A stretch of 64,000 bases of DNA from an uncultured Lachnospiraceae bacterium (GCA_947588675.1 CANPYY010000003.1:51626-115625), one strand, 5' to 3'; counted from the first letter of the stretch, positions 1 through 9,496 are shown. The notes: a model not told the origin generated them from the letters alone. A program made the numbers and translations.

Positions 1-644
1 ATATAAGCAATACCGGATTTGCACAGCTTAATTTCGTTGAACCAAAAGCCAGTTCTACATGTGAAGTTGTATTTGGGCTGTTTGATAAAAGTATGATTGA
101 CCTTGATATTGCAACTGCTTTATATACCGGTATAATTCACGATACCGGGGTTTTCGCATACAGCAATACTTCAGGAAAGACGATGGAAATTGCAGGATTC
201 CTTTTGGAAAAAGGAGTAGATGCGGCTAAAATCATTGACGAATCATTCTATGAAAAAACATATAAACAGAATCTTGTACTTGGAAGATGTATACTGGAAA
301 GCAGGCTTATTCTTTCAGATAAATGTATAATATCCACAGCTACTGAAGATATTATGAAAGAATATGATGTTACACCCGCTGACCTTGAAGGAATAGTAAG
401 CCAGCTAAGGCTTACTAAAGGTGTAAAAGCGGCGATATTTATATATCAGCTTAACGAGGGAGAATATAAGGTCAGTCTGCGCGCAAACGGTAATGTTGAC
501 GTAAGCAGGGCCGCGCTTGAATTTGGAGGGGGCGGTCATGTAAAAGCGGCGGGTTGTACGCTGTATGGAAATTTAGAAGAAGAAACAGAGAAAATTATTG
601 CAGCGGTAGAAAAACAGATTATTTTATCAGAGACGCGCGCTTAA
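1..644 (+). CDS. nrnA: Bifunctional oligoribonuclease/PAP phosphatase NrnA, partial at 5' end
   Basis: This is the C-terminal part of a DHH-family phosphoesterase. The frame is open from base 3, so the start codon and the N-terminal DHH motif lie upstream of the window. What remains holds the end of the DHH domain, including IIHDTGVFAYSNTS, and the DHHA1 substrate domain with the glycine-rich GGGGHVKAAGC near the end. The family degrades 2-5 nt RNA oligonucleotides from the 5' or 3' end and dephosphorylates pAp in the cytoplasm. The gene lies 21 bp before truB, matching the common Firmicutes order infB-rbfA-nrnA-truB-ribF. Nothing in the visible part looks damaged. Identity is firm at family level. 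Confidence 0.9.
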   Translation, partial: ISNTGFAQLNFVEPKASSTCEVVFGLFDKSMIDLDIATALYTGIIHDTGVFAYSNTSGKTMEIAGFLLEKGVDAAKIIDESFYEKTYKQNLVLGRCILESRLILSDKCIISTATEDIMKEYDVTPADLEGIVSQLRLTKGVKAAIFIYQLNEGEYKVSLRANGNVDVSRAALEFGGGGHVKAAGCTLYGNLEEETEKIIAAVEKQIILSETRA

Positions 645-665
645 ATGGAAGGCGGAATTGTGTAA

Positions 666-1604
666 TTGGACGGAATTATAAATGTATATAAAGAAAAAGG
701 TTTTACTTCGCATGATGTCGTTGCAAAACTAAGGAAAATTACCGGTATTAAAAAAATAGGGCATACAGGTACGCTTGACCCGGACGCCGTGGGAGCGCTT
801 CCGGTATGTATCGGTAAGGCGACTAAATTATGCGGTTATCTTACTGATAAAGATAAGGAATATATTGCAAAAGTAAAACTAGGTATTGTAACGGATACTC
901 TGGATATTACGGGAAAGATAATTAAAGAAGAAAAGTATACCGGCGGAAAGCAGGATATATTAGAAGCCGTAAAAAGGTTTACCGGCGATATTATGCAGAC
1001 TCCGCCAATGTATTCGGCCGTGAAGGTAAACGGCAGAAAATTATATGAGTTTGCAAGAAATAATATTGAGATAGAGAGGGAAAAAAGAGCTGTACATATA
1101 TATTCCCTTGACGTTATTGATACGGATATGGAGGCCGGAGAATTTACATTAAAGGCGCATGTTTCAAAAGGTACTTACATACGCTCGCTTTGCAATGATA
1201 TCGGGCGCGCGCTTGGATGCGGAGCGTGTATGTCAGAACTTATTCGGACGCGTTCAGGCGTATTTAATGCTGAAAACAGTTATACGCTAAAACAGATTGA
1301 AGATATTGTAACTAACGGAGGCCTTTTGGCCCTTTCAAAGCATATGATAAACGTAGAGGAAGTTTTTGATAATGAACAGGTAATTATGGATGATATATAT
1401 GATTTAAGGGTAAAGAACGGAAATGATATTTTTTCATATATGTTTAAACCATATTTTAAAGAGGGGAAAATAACCCCTTTTATCAAATTAGATAATGCCG
1501 TATCCGTATTTTTATCAGACGGTACTTTTAAAGCGGTGTATAAGAAAAACGATATTGTTGGAAGCGGAGAAGAACCCGGATACTCCGTACTGAAAATGTT
1601 TTAG
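666..1604 (+). CDS. truB: tRNA pseudouridine(55) synthase TruB
   Basis: TruB isomerises U55 in the T-loop of nearly all tRNAs to pseudouridine. The protein is 312 aa, normal for the family. The catalytic motif HTGTLDPDAVGALPVCIGKATKL begins at residue 33, with the nucleophilic Asp38. The later MYSAVKVNGRKLYEFAR and GTYIRSLCNDIGRALGC stretches are the other family signatures. The C-terminal ~75 residues are less conserved and would hold the PUA-like tail. I take the TTG at 666 as start because the protein then begins GIINVYKEKGFTSHDVV, the usual TruB N-terminus; the upstream ribosome site is weak. It is 21 bp after nrnA and 11 bp before ribF, so co-transcription is likely. Confidence 0.95.
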   Translation: MDGIINVYKEKGFTSHDVVAKLRKITGIKKIGHTGTLDPDAVGALPVCIGKATKLCGYLTDKDKEYIAKVKLGIVTDTLDITGKIIKEEKYTGGKQDILEAVKRFTGDIMQTPPMYSAVKVNGRKLYEFARNNIEIEREKRAVHIYSLDVIDTDMEAGEFTLKAHVSKGTYIRSLCNDIGRALGCGACMSELIRTRSGVFNAENSYTLKQIEDIVTNGGLLALSKHMINVEEVFDNEQVIMDDIYDLRVKNGNDIFSYMFKPYFKEGKITPFIKLDNAVSVFLSDGTFKAVYKKNDIVGSGEEPGYSVLKMF

Positions 1605-1615
1605 GAGTAATACAG

Positions 1616-2563
1616 ATGGAAATAATCAAAGGATTAGATGATAAATTTACCAGACCTTCGGCAGTGACGATAGGTAAATTTGACGGAATACACAAAGGAC
1701 ACGGTAAACTTATTGACCGTACGCTTTATCATGCCAAATGCGGTTGTACATCCGTTATGTTTACGTTTGATATATCTGAAAATGATAATTTATATGATGG
1801 CAGACAGTATATATATACAGCGGAGGAAAAGCGCATCATTTTAAAAAACAGCGGTATTGATATACTCGTTGAATATCCTTTTACGGAAGATATTTCGCAT
1901 ATGACGCCTGAGAAATTTTTTTGTGATATACTCAAAGATAAAATGAATGTAAAAGCTGTTATAGTGGGAGAAGATTTCAGATTCGGTTATAAAAGGAAAG
2001 GAGATATACGTCTTCTTTCAGATTTGTGCAGTAAAAACGGAGTTGAATTAGAAGTTATTGAAAAGGAATGTTTTAATGGCAGCGAGATAGGAAGCACCCG
2101 TATAAGGTCTGAGCTTTTGTCAGGAAATATAAACATTGTAAATAAGATGCTTGGCAGGCCATATTCAATATATGGGACGGTAGAGTATGGAAAGCAGCTT
2201 GGAAGGACGCTTGATATGCCTACCGCAAATATAAGCGTGGAAAGAAGTAAACTTATTCCGCCTAAAGGAGTATATGCGTCGCTTGTTGTTTATAAAAATA
2301 CCGTTTATAAAGGAGTAACTAATATTGGAACCAGACCTACCGTAGAAGGAAACGGAAACGTTAGCATCGAAACATATATTTTTGATTTCGATAAAAATAT
2401 ATATGGAGAAAATATTATTGTACAGCTCCTTGAGTTTAAACGTCCCGAAATGAAATTTGACAGCCTTTTAACGCTTAGGGAGCAGATGCACAGGGACAAA
2501 GAAGAAACATCGGAACTTATTGACAGCAGTTATCCCGGTTGGAATATGGGGGTGTATTTTTGA
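1616..2563 (+). CDS. ribF: Bifunctional riboflavin kinase/FMN adenylyltransferase
   Basis: RibF phosphorylates riboflavin to FMN and then adenylates FMN to FAD. The 315-aa protein has the expected two domains. Residues ~1-155 form the nucleotidyltransferase, with GKFDGIHKGHGKL near the N-terminus and the later GSTRIRSELLSGN. Residues ~180-305 form the flavokinase, with GRTLDMPTANI and the conserved KGVTNIGTRPTV. The ATG at 1616 follows GGAGTAATAC. It sits 11 bp after truB, the usual Firmicutes arrangement, although rpsO, a frequent next neighbour, is absent here. The stop codon overlaps the probable TTG start of the following acyltransferase. Confidence 0.95.
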   Translation: MEIIKGLDDKFTRPSAVTIGKFDGIHKGHGKLIDRTLYHAKCGCTSVMFTFDISENDNLYDGRQYIYTAEEKRIILKNSGIDILVEYPFTEDISHMTPEKFFCDILKDKMNVKAVIVGEDFRFGYKRKGDIRLLSDLCSKNGVELEVIEKECFNGSEIGSTRIRSELLSGNINIVNKMLGRPYSIYGTVEYGKQLGRTLDMPTANISVERSKLIPPKGVYASLVVYKNTVYKGVTNIGTRPTVEGNGNVSIETYIFDFDKNIYGENIIVQLLEFKRPEMKFDSLLTLREQMHRDKEETSELIDSSYPGWNMGVYF

Positions 2564-3567
2564 ATAGCGGATTTTATGAACAGAGATTTGACAGTATACA
2601 GTTTCTCAGGGCGGCAGCCGCTTTCAGTGTAATATTCCATCATATATCATTTATCGAAAGAGGGGCTTTTGGGGTAGATATATTTTTCTGCATAAGCGGT
2701 TTTATAATGATGTATGTTACGGAAATGAATACCGAGCATTTTTTTGCAAAAAGGCTTATAAGGCTTGCTCCATTGTATTATTTTATTACATTTATAACTT
2801 TTGCCGGAATAATTATTATGCCGCAATTGTTTGACAGAACTACGGCGGACCCTGTAATGTTTATAAAGTCCCTGTTTTTTATACCCTATTCTATAGACGG
2901 TGTTATCCAGCCTCTTGTACGTGTTGGATGGACGCTCAATTATGAAATGTTCTTTTATTTTATAATATGGATTTCCATACGAATCAGCAAAAAATACAGA
3001 GCATTAACCGCATCACTTATAATATTTATTCTTGTAGTCTGCGGGAAAATGTCCGGCACCGGCAATGTGCTTGTAAGGTTTTGGACAGATTCGATTATGA
3101 TTGAATTTATATATGGAATGCTTGCATATGAAATTCACAGATATGTATCGGTACGTTACAGCAGACTTAATACTGCCGTAAGGCTTCCGCTGTTTTGTTT
3201 GGCGGTATGCACATATATAATTTTATGGGTTGTGGGTTATGACAATATTTCACAGGGAGCAGACAGGTTTTTGACCTTTGGAATACCTGCGTTTATTATT
3301 TTTAACTGTATATTTATATCCTGCTACGGAATAAAGCTGCCGGCATTTTTTGTATGGCTGGGGGATATAAGTTATTCCGTATATCTTATACACTATTTTA
3401 TAATACGTTTTTATAACCGTTATATATGTCCGGATGGAATATGCGATTTAAGAGCGGTATTTTTTGCACTCTGCGCAGTAGCGGTTATAATATGCGCCGG
3501 TGCGGTAAGTTATACCCTGTTTGAAAAAAAACTTAATACATACCTGAGAAATAAGATTCTGTATTAA
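2560..3567 (+). CDS. Membrane acyltransferase, acyltransferase-3 family
   Basis: A polytopic membrane protein of about 335 aa with the acyltransferase-3 (OatA/NodX/ExoZ-like) pattern. The first segment carries LRAAAAFSVIFHHI with the conserved His, then FGVDIFFCISGFIMM, then WTLNYEMFFYFI. Roughly eight to ten hydrophobic segments follow. Members acetylate or succinylate surface sugars such as peptidoglycan, exopolysaccharide or antibiotics; the acceptor cannot be read here. I chose TTG at 2560, which overlaps the ribF stop as TTGA and follows a GGGGG ribosome site; a further TTG at 2539 gives seven more residues. It sits between ribF and the sporulation gene yqfC, so it may be co-transcribed with either. 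Confidence 0.8.
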   Translation: MNSGFYEQRFDSIQFLRAAAAFSVIFHHISFIERGAFGVDIFFCISGFIMMYVTEMNTEHFFAKRLIRLAPLYYFITFITFAGIIIMPQLFDRTTADPVMFIKSLFFIPYSIDGVIQPLVRVGWTLNYEMFFYFIIWISIRISKKYRALTASLIIFILVVCGKMSGTGNVLVRFWTDSIMIEFIYGMLAYEIHRYVSVRYSRLNTAVRLPLFCLAVCTYIILWVVGYDNISQGADRFLTFGIPAFIIFNCIFISCYGIKLPAFFVWLGDISYSVYLIHYFIIRFYNRYICPDGICDLRAVFFALCAVAVIICAGAVSYTLFEKKLNTYLRNKILY

Positions 3568-3619
3568 AATTTATGCGGCAGCATATATTTTAACGATAAA
3601 CAGTTGCAGGAGAGCTGCC

Positions 3620-3889
3620 ATGAAGGCAAGGCCTCTTAATTATGTTTCGGAACATCTTAACCTGCCTGCGGATATTGTTGCCGGAGCCTGTATTGTTAAG
3701 GCGTATGGACACAGGCATATCTATATTGAAAATTATAAAGGGATTATTGAATATACTTCAGATTTGATACGGGTACAGGGGAAAGACTGCAGGGTATCGG
3801 TAATAGGCACGAGATTGTGCATTAATTATTATACCGACAACGATATGAGAATTGACGGCAATATTAAAGAGGTACATTTATCAGAATAG
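3620..3889 (+). CDS. yqfC: Sporulation protein YqfC
   Basis: An 89-aa protein of the YqfC/YabP-like family found in spore formers. It starts with a leader-like RPLNYVSEHLNLPADIVAGA and continues with an alternating beta pattern, IYIENYKGIIEYTSDLIRV, then VSVIGTRLCINYY. In Bacillus subtilis yqfC and yqfD are expressed in the mother cell under sigma-E, and the biochemical role is not settled. Here the gene is followed directly by yqfD, phoH and ybeY, the conserved order. The ribosome site CAGGAGAG lies inside a small inverted repeat just before the ATG, described separately. I found no convincing sigma-E promoter in the 52-bp gap upstream. Confidence 0.85.
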   Translation: MKARPLNYVSEHLNLPADIVAGACIVKAYGHRHIYIENYKGIIEYTSDLIRVQGKDCRVSVIGTRLCINYYTDNDMRIDGNIKEVHLSE

Positions 3890-3905
3890 GATATGGAGGG
3901 ATTGT

Positions 3906-5159
3906 GTGTTAAAACTTATTATCCGCCTGATAAAAGGGTATCTCTTTGTTGAACTTCGCGGAAATTCTCCCGAGAGATTTATTAATTTATGCAGGCATCA
4001 CAGGATATATTTAAGGAAAGTAGAACAAAATAATGGCAGACATACGTTTTATATGTATATGGGCGATTATTTTAAAATACATGACATAGCATTTAAAACG
4101 TCAACTTATCCGCATATAATATACAGAAAGGGACTGCCGTTTTTAATAAAAGCCCTGCTTGATGCAAAATCGTCTGCGCCCTGTTTTATTATTTTTATGG
4201 CTATAATATATATGCTTTCAAAGATTGTGTGGAATATAGACATTTCGGGAGAATTAAGACATACGGATGAGGAAATAAGCAGGTATCTTTCTGAAATAAA
4301 CGTATATGCGGGAATGAGAACCGAGGCGGTTGACGGAGATGAGATAGAAAGGCTTATAAGAAACCGTTTTAATGATATAAGCTGGGTATCTGTTGAGCTT
4401 CGTGGAACAAACATGTATATTAAAGTGTTGGAAGCCAATATAATGGAAAATAAACGTAATAATGATGGTAATCACTCCAGTATTACCGCATCTTCGCCGG
4501 GAGTTGTAAAATCAATCATTACCAGAACAGGGACGCCGATGGTAAGACCCGGGGATAAGGTAAAAGCGGGAGATATACTTGTATCAGGTATTATAGATAT
4601 ATATAATGACAGCGGGGAAGTGGTAAAAAAGAATCCGGTATATGCGGATGCGGATGTATATATAGATACCCACTATAAATATAAAGATGAATTTGATATG
4701 ATATATATGTACAGACAATATAGCGGAAAAAAGAAGAAAAGCATGTTTTTAAATGTGTTTGGACATACATTTTTTTTGGAAAATCCGTTAAATAAATTTG
4801 CTTCCTATGAAAATTATGATATAATGAGAAAGCATATGAATATGGAAATTGCAGGAATTAAATTTAATGACGTTTCGTTGACATACAGGACTATGAGTGA
4901 ATATGAACCTGTTTTCAGGACATATAATAATGAAGAAGCGGTAAATAAAGCAAAAAATAATCTGAGATTATACCTGAATTCCCTTATAAGTGCAGGTATA
5001 TCGGTTAATTCAAAAGATATAAAAGTAAACATAAAGGATGGGATATGCCGTACAAAGGGCAAAGTATTTGTTACTGCGCCCCAGACGCAGAGAACGGCTG
5101 TAAGCGAACAGGACTGGAGTGTGAATACTACTGATGAGCAGAACGGAAAAGATAATTGA
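3906..5159 (+). CDS. yqfD: Sporulation protein YqfD
   Basis: YqfD is a mother-cell sporulation membrane protein of unknown biochemical role. The protein is about 417 aa. It starts with a conserved cytoplasmic region (IRLIKGYLFVELRGNSPERFINLC), has one clear membrane segment near residues 95-115 (FIIFMAIIYMLSKIVW), then an extracytoplasmic region with TASSPGVVKSIITRTGTPMV and VKAGDILVSG, typical of the family. I place the start at GTG 3906, six bases after GGAGGG, rather than at an upstream ATG inside yqfC. The 3' end overlaps the start of phoH by 26 bp, implying translational coupling. Confidence 0.88.
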   Translation: MLKLIIRLIKGYLFVELRGNSPERFINLCRHHRIYLRKVEQNNGRHTFYMYMGDYFKIHDIAFKTSTYPHIIYRKGLPFLIKALLDAKSSAPCFIIFMAIIYMLSKIVWNIDISGELRHTDEEISRYLSEINVYAGMRTEAVDGDEIERLIRNRFNDISWVSVELRGTNMYIKVLEANIMENKRNNDGNHSSITASSPGVVKSIITRTGTPMVRPGDKVKAGDILVSGIIDIYNDSGEVVKKNPVYADADVYIDTHYKYKDEFDMIYMYRQYSGKKKKSMFLNVFGHTFFLENPLNKFASYENYDIMRKHMNMEIAGIKFNDVSLTYRTMSEYEPVFRTYNNEEAVNKAKNNLRLYLNSLISAGISVNSKDIKVNIKDGICRTKGKVFVTAPQTQRTAVSEQDWSVNTTDEQNGKDN

Positions 5160-6120
5160 CATTACGGCAAAGCATGAAAAAAATATTTTTGGTGAACTTG
5201 ATTCATATATAAAAATTATTGAAAGAGCGTTTGACGTATCCATTATTGCAAGAAACGGCCAGTGTAAAATTATAGGCCGGGCAGATAAAATCGTAAACTG
5301 CGAAAATGTCATTAAACAGCTTATCAGGCTTTCAGATAATGATACGGAAATAACCGAACAGGCAGTAAATTATGCTGTTGCGCTTGAAATGGAGAATGAT
5401 TCGTCTTCCCTTTCGGATATGGATTCCAACGTGGTGTGCCGGACTGTACTTGGCAAGCCGATTAAGCCCAAAACCCATGGACAGGAGCAGTATGTAAATA
5501 ATATAAGGGATAAAATGATAGTATTTGGTATAGGACCTGCCGGTACGGGCAAAACTTATCTTGCAATGGCAATGGCAATTAATTCGTTTAAACACGATGA
5601 GGTTAGCAGGATAATACTTACGAGACCCGCAATAGAGGCCGGCGAAAAACTTGGTTTCCTGCCGGGTGATATGCAGAGTAAAGTAGACCCGTATCTTCGC
5701 CCTTTATATGATGCGTTATATCAGATAATGGGCGCGGAAAGTTTTATGCGCAATATGGAGAAGGGGGCTATCGAGGTTGCTCCGCTTGCTTATATGAGAG
5801 GACGTACGCTGGATAACGCATATATAATACTTGATGAAGCGCAGAATACTACGCCGGCGCAGATGAAGATGTTCCTTACAAGAATAGGGTACGGCTCAAA
5901 AGTGATTATAACAGGCGACTTAACCCAAAAGGATTTGTCATACGGTACGGTATCGGGTCTTGAACACGCTATAAAAGTGCTTAAAAAAGTAGATGAGATA
6001 GGATATTCGTATCTTACCTCGAAAGATGTTGTGCGGCATCCGCTTGTGCAGAAGATTGTAAAGGCTTATGATGACTATGAAGCGTTGGCAGCCGGAAAGA
6101 AAACAAGAAAAACACACTGA
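5134..6120 (+). CDS. phoH: PhoH-family ATPase
   Basis: A 328-aa PhoH-like P-loop ATPase. The N-terminal ~90 residues resemble a KH-like RNA-binding segment. The ATPase domain has Walker A GPAGTGKT at about residues 134-141 and Walker B as IILDEAQN. Between them are LTRPAIEAGEKLGFLPGD and the arginine-containing region near the C-terminus, all typical. The function is not settled, but PhoH proteins are linked to RNA metabolism and are often coupled to the RNase YbeY, which is the next gene here. The ATG start lies within the end of yqfD. Confidence 0.93.
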   Translation: MSRTEKIIDITAKHEKNIFGELDSYIKIIERAFDVSIIARNGQCKIIGRADKIVNCENVIKQLIRLSDNDTEITEQAVNYAVALEMENDSSSLSDMDSNVVCRTVLGKPIKPKTHGQEQYVNNIRDKMIVFGIGPAGTGKTYLAMAMAINSFKHDEVSRIILTRPAIEAGEKLGFLPGDMQSKVDPYLRPLYDALYQIMGAESFMRNMEKGAIEVAPLAYMRGRTLDNAYIILDEAQNTTPAQMKMFLTRIGYGSKVIITGDLTQKDLSYGTVSGLEHAIKVLKKVDEIGYSYLTSKDVVRHPLVQKIVKAYDDYEALAAGKKTRKTH

Positions 6121-6141
6121 ATACTGTAGGAAGATATTTAT

Positions 6142-6648
6142 ATGAGTTATATTTATTACGGAAACGATTATGGCAGGGAGTTTGATATTGATACCGGTAC
6201 TGAAAATCTTGCCGTACTTTTGCTTGATACGGCGCTTGATTTCCTTGAGTGCGAATATGAAGCGGAATGCAGCCTGCTTATCACGACGGGAGAAAATATA
6301 CGAAGGATAAACAATGAAAACAGGGGTATAGATGCGGAAACGGATGTGCTGTCTTTTCCGGTTACGGATTTTAAGCCGCCCTGTAATTATGATATGCTGG
6401 ATGAAGATGATTATTCACAGTTTGATTATGATACCGGCAGGCTTATGCTTGGCGACATTGTAATATCCTATGAACGCGTATTAAAGCAGGCGGAGGAATA
6501 TGGACATACTATAAAAAGGGAACTGTCATTCCTTATACTCCATAGTATACTTCATTTGTTTGGATATGACCATATGACTGATGAGGACAGGCTTATAATG
6601 GAAAATATACAAAGAAATATTCTTAATGAACTTGGAATCACAAGATAG
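6142..6648 (+). CDS. ybeY: Endoribonuclease YbeY, rRNA maturation factor
   Basis: YbeY is a single-strand-specific metallo-endoribonuclease needed for 16S rRNA 3'-end maturation and ribosome quality control. The 168-aa protein has the zinc motif H-SIL-H-LFGYD-H near residue 135, as LHSILHLFGYDHMTDED, and the upstream DVLSFP signature (TDVLSFPVTDF). Length is normal. It lies 21 bp after phoH. In many Firmicutes the next genes are diacylglycerol kinase, cdd and era; here a lipoprotein gene follows instead. Confidence 0.95.
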   Translation: MSYIYYGNDYGREFDIDTGTENLAVLLLDTALDFLECEYEAECSLLITTGENIRRINNENRGIDAETDVLSFPVTDFKPPCNYDMLDEDDYSQFDYDTGRLMLGDIVISYERVLKQAEEYGHTIKRELSFLILHSILHLFGYDHMTDEDRLIMENIQRNILNELGITR

Positions 6649-6667
6649 ATTCCCATAGGAGGAGATT

Positions 6668-7786
6668 ATGAGAAAAAAATTATTAGTGTTATTGGCAGTG
6701 TTATGCGTATCAGCTTTTGTATCAGGATGTAAAAGCGGTAAAAAAGACGAAGCGCAAAACGAAACTACTGAAAATCCGGCTCCCGTGACGGAGGTTACGG
6801 AAGCTCCTACGGCCGAACCTTTACCGACCGCAGACCCTCATGAGGGTATGGCAAAAAGTTTCCTTACCGGCAAATATATACCGGAGAAGAAAGCGAAACA
6901 AAGACCCTATGCTGTCATGATAAATAATATTGAATATGCGGCGCGTTTTCATAGCGGAATATCACAGGCGGCAATTTTGTATGAAGCAAAGGTTGAAGGC
7001 GGAATTACGAGGCTTATGGGAATATTTGAGAATCCCGACATGAAAAAGCTGGGCTCGGTCAGAAGTGCAAGGCATTATTATGTAAGCGTTGCATCTGAGT
7101 ATGATGCAGTGTTTGTACATTTTGGACATACGAAATTTGCCCTTTCAAAGATAGACAAGCTTAATGTTGACAATATAAGCGGACTGTCGGGTTACGGAGG
7201 CCGTGTATTTTACAGGGATAGAAGCATATCGGCGCCGCACAATGCGTTTACAAGTTCTAAAGGCCTGGCGGCAGGAATGAGTACGCTTAAATACCGTAAA
7301 AAGTATAAAGATAATTTTGAAGGACACTTTAAATTCTATGAGGAAGATACGGATTTAATCTCAGATAAGGATGCAGATAAGGTTACTGTTAAATTTTCAG
7401 GATACGCATCGCCATATTTTGTGTATGACGCAGACAAAAAAGTGTATAAAAGATATCAGTATGGCAAAAAGCATATAGATACTGCAAATAATAAGCAATT
7501 GTCATTCAAAAATCTTATAATCCAGTATGTTGACGACGAGCCTATTGTGCCCGGACATGCCAAGGATTATAGAACCATTAACTTTGAAAAAGCTTCAGGA
7601 AAAGGCATGTATATTACAAACGGAAAAGCGGTAAAAATTAAATGGAAGAAAAATGAATCCAAAAAAATGATGAAGTATTATGCTGAAGATGGTTCGGAAC
7701 TTATCATAAATCCGGGAAAAACTTATATTGCGCTATTCCCTGACAATGGTTCAAAACTTACCATATCAGGAAAAGGGAAGGATTAA
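6668..7786 (+). CDS. DUF3048 (YerB-like) lipoprotein
   Basis: A 372-aa predicted lipoprotein. The N-terminus is a type II signal peptide with a hydrophobic core LLVLLAVLCVSAFV and lipobox VSGC, so Cys21 would be lipid-modified after cleavage and the protein anchored to the outer face of the membrane. A Glu/Thr/Pro-rich linker of about 40 residues follows, and then the DUF3048 domain with YAVMINNIEYAARFHSGISQA, the GSVRSARHYYV stretch and a C-terminal domain with KASGKGMYITNGKAVKIKW. B. subtilis YerB is of this family; its role is unknown. The ribosome site AGGAGG is strong. Position after ybeY and seven bases before the flippase gene suggests shared transcription. Confidence 0.82.
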   Translation: MRKKLLVLLAVLCVSAFVSGCKSGKKDEAQNETTENPAPVTEVTEAPTAEPLPTADPHEGMAKSFLTGKYIPEKKAKQRPYAVMINNIEYAARFHSGISQAAILYEAKVEGGITRLMGIFENPDMKKLGSVRSARHYYVSVASEYDAVFVHFGHTKFALSKIDKLNVDNISGLSGYGGRVFYRDRSISAPHNAFTSSKGLAAGMSTLKYRKKYKDNFEGHFKFYEEDTDLISDKDADKVTVKFSGYASPYFVYDADKKVYKRYQYGKKHIDTANNKQLSFKNLIIQYVDDEPIVPGHAKDYRTINFEKASGKGMYITNGKAVKIKWKKNESKKMMKYYAEDGSELIINPGKTYIALFPDNGSKLTISGKGKD

Positions 7787-7792
7787 TTACTA

Positions 7793-9421
7793 ATGAAGGA
7801 TAACTACATTAAGCAGGGCAGCATCTTGGCAGGTGCGTCCCTGCTTGTACGTATTATAGGAATGCTATACCGTTTCCCTATGTCAAATATAATAGGAGAA
7901 GAAGGAAACGGTCTGTATTCCGTTGCATTTGAAATATATGACGTCATGCTCATAATATCGTCATACAGCCTGCCTTTGGCAATATCTAAAATGATTTCGG
8001 CAAAAAGAGTAAAAAAAGAACACGGAAATATTATCAGGATGTTTCGGTGTTCCATGATATTTGCGTTGGTTTCGGGAGGTACGGCGGCGCTTATATTATT
8101 TTTTGGAGCGCCGTTTATTGAAAGCCATATGGCGGGAGGTAAATATACCGGTCTTGCAATTCCTTTGAGATTTCTTGCGCCTACTATATTTGTTGTTGCA
8201 ATAATGGGTGTGTTAAGGGGACTGTTTCAGGGAAAAGGGACTATGATACCTACGGCGATATCACAGATTATAGAGCAGGTAGTAAATGCGTTTGTCAGTA
8301 TATATGCGGCGTATTCGCTTATGAAAGCGCACAATCTGTCGCTTATGATTGCAGGCTGGGGAGCGGCAGGCGGCACTATGGGAACTCTGTGCGGCGCGGT
8401 ATCAGGCTGCATGATACTTCTGTTTATATATATGGTTTACAGACCTGTATTAAAAAGACAGGCAAAAAGGGATAAGAACAAACATTTTGATTCATCGGGA
8501 AGTATATATAAACTTATTCTTCTTACAGCCATACCGATTATACTGAGCCAGACGGTATATCAGATAAGCGGTATTATAGATTATTCATTGCTTGGCGCAA
8601 TACAGTCTTCCAAGGGGTGGGACGCCCTTGCGATAAAAACGGCTACAGGTCTGTACAGCACAAAATACAGGCTTCTTCTTAGTGTTCCTATAGCGATAGC
8701 TACATCAATGTCATCATCCATACTTCCAAGCGTTGTATCATCATATGCAGTAGGCGACAGCGACAGCCTGAACAGAAAAATTGCAACCGGAATTAAATTC
8801 AATATGCTGGTGGCATTTCCGTGTTTTGCCGGGTTTACGGTTTTTGGAAAGCAGATACTTATGCTTTTATTCCCTTCGCAGGATTACATAACCGGCGGAA
8901 AACTTTTGATGGCGGGAAGCGTTGCAGTGATTCTTTATGCGGTATCTAATGTAACAGGGGCGGTACTTCAGGGGATAGATAAGATGAAACTTCCCGTTAT
9001 ACATTCGGCGATAGGACTTGCAGTACATGTAGCAACGGTAGTTCTGCTGCTTGCTTTTACAAATGCAGGAGTATTTGCGCTGGTTGCCGGAAACGTAGTA
9101 TTTCCTCTTATAGTTTCATTCCTTAATATGGTTTCTATATACCGGTATACTACATACAGGCAGGAAATTGTAAAAACGTTTCTGGTACCGTTTGCGGCGT
9201 CGGCAGTTATGGGGGCCGTATCTTTTGTATTATATAATGCGCTCTACAGATTCTGGCCGCATAACACAATACTTATTTTAATTTCTATATTAATTGCCGC
9301 TATTATTTATTTTGTGTTATATCTGAAATTCAAGGGAGCAACCAATGAGGAGATATATGAATTTCCAATGGGAGTAAGGATAGTAAAGCTTGGACGCAGA
9401 TTAAAGATAATACGTGATTAA
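7793..9421 (+). CDS. SpoVB/MurJ-type lipid-linked oligosaccharide flippase
   Basis: A 542-aa polytopic membrane protein of the MOP superfamily, close to stage V sporulation protein B and the MurJ-like Lipid II flippases. The N-terminus KQGSILAGASLLVRIIGMLYRFPMSNIIG and the later ILSQTVYQISGIIDYSLLG and TGAVLQGIDKMKLPV are family patterns, and about 14 hydrophobic segments can be traced. SpoVB helps spore cortex synthesis; other paralogues serve vegetative wall synthesis. Clostridia often have several copies, so I do not claim the gene is spoVB itself. It ends the first plus-strand block; no clear hairpin terminator follows. Confidence 0.85.
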   Translation: MKDNYIKQGSILAGASLLVRIIGMLYRFPMSNIIGEEGNGLYSVAFEIYDVMLIISSYSLPLAISKMISAKRVKKEHGNIIRMFRCSMIFALVSGGTAALILFFGAPFIESHMAGGKYTGLAIPLRFLAPTIFVVAIMGVLRGLFQGKGTMIPTAISQIIEQVVNAFVSIYAAYSLMKAHNLSLMIAGWGAAGGTMGTLCGAVSGCMILLFIYMVYRPVLKRQAKRDKNKHFDSSGSIYKLILLTAIPIILSQTVYQISGIIDYSLLGAIQSSKGWDALAIKTATGLYSTKYRLLLSVPIAIATSMSSSILPSVVSSYAVGDSDSLNRKIATGIKFNMLVAFPCFAGFTVFGKQILMLLFPSQDYITGGKLLMAGSVAVILYAVSNVTGAVLQGIDKMKLPVIHSAIGLAVHVATVVLLLAFTNAGVFALVAGNVVFPLIVSFLNMVSIYRYTTYRQEIVKTFLVPFAASAVMGAVSFVLYNALYRFWPHNTILILISILIAAIIYFVLYLKFKGATNEEIYEFPMGVRIVKLGRRLKIIRD

Positions 9422-9467
9422 TTATTCTGACACAAAAATAACATATAATTATAAGAAAAATATACTA

Positions 9468-9496
9468 TTGAGTTTTTTAATGAACTCTGTTACAAT
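9468..9496 (+). promoter_or_regulatory. Sigma-A promoter of the xylanase gene
   Basis: TTGAGT at 9468-9473 and TACAAT at 9491-9496 are separated by 17 bp, a near-consensus vegetative promoter. Transcription would begin near 9503, giving a leader of about 55 nt. A short AT-rich inverted repeat, GAGTT and AACTC, lies between the two boxes and could be an operator, though it is weak. Confidence 0.65.
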
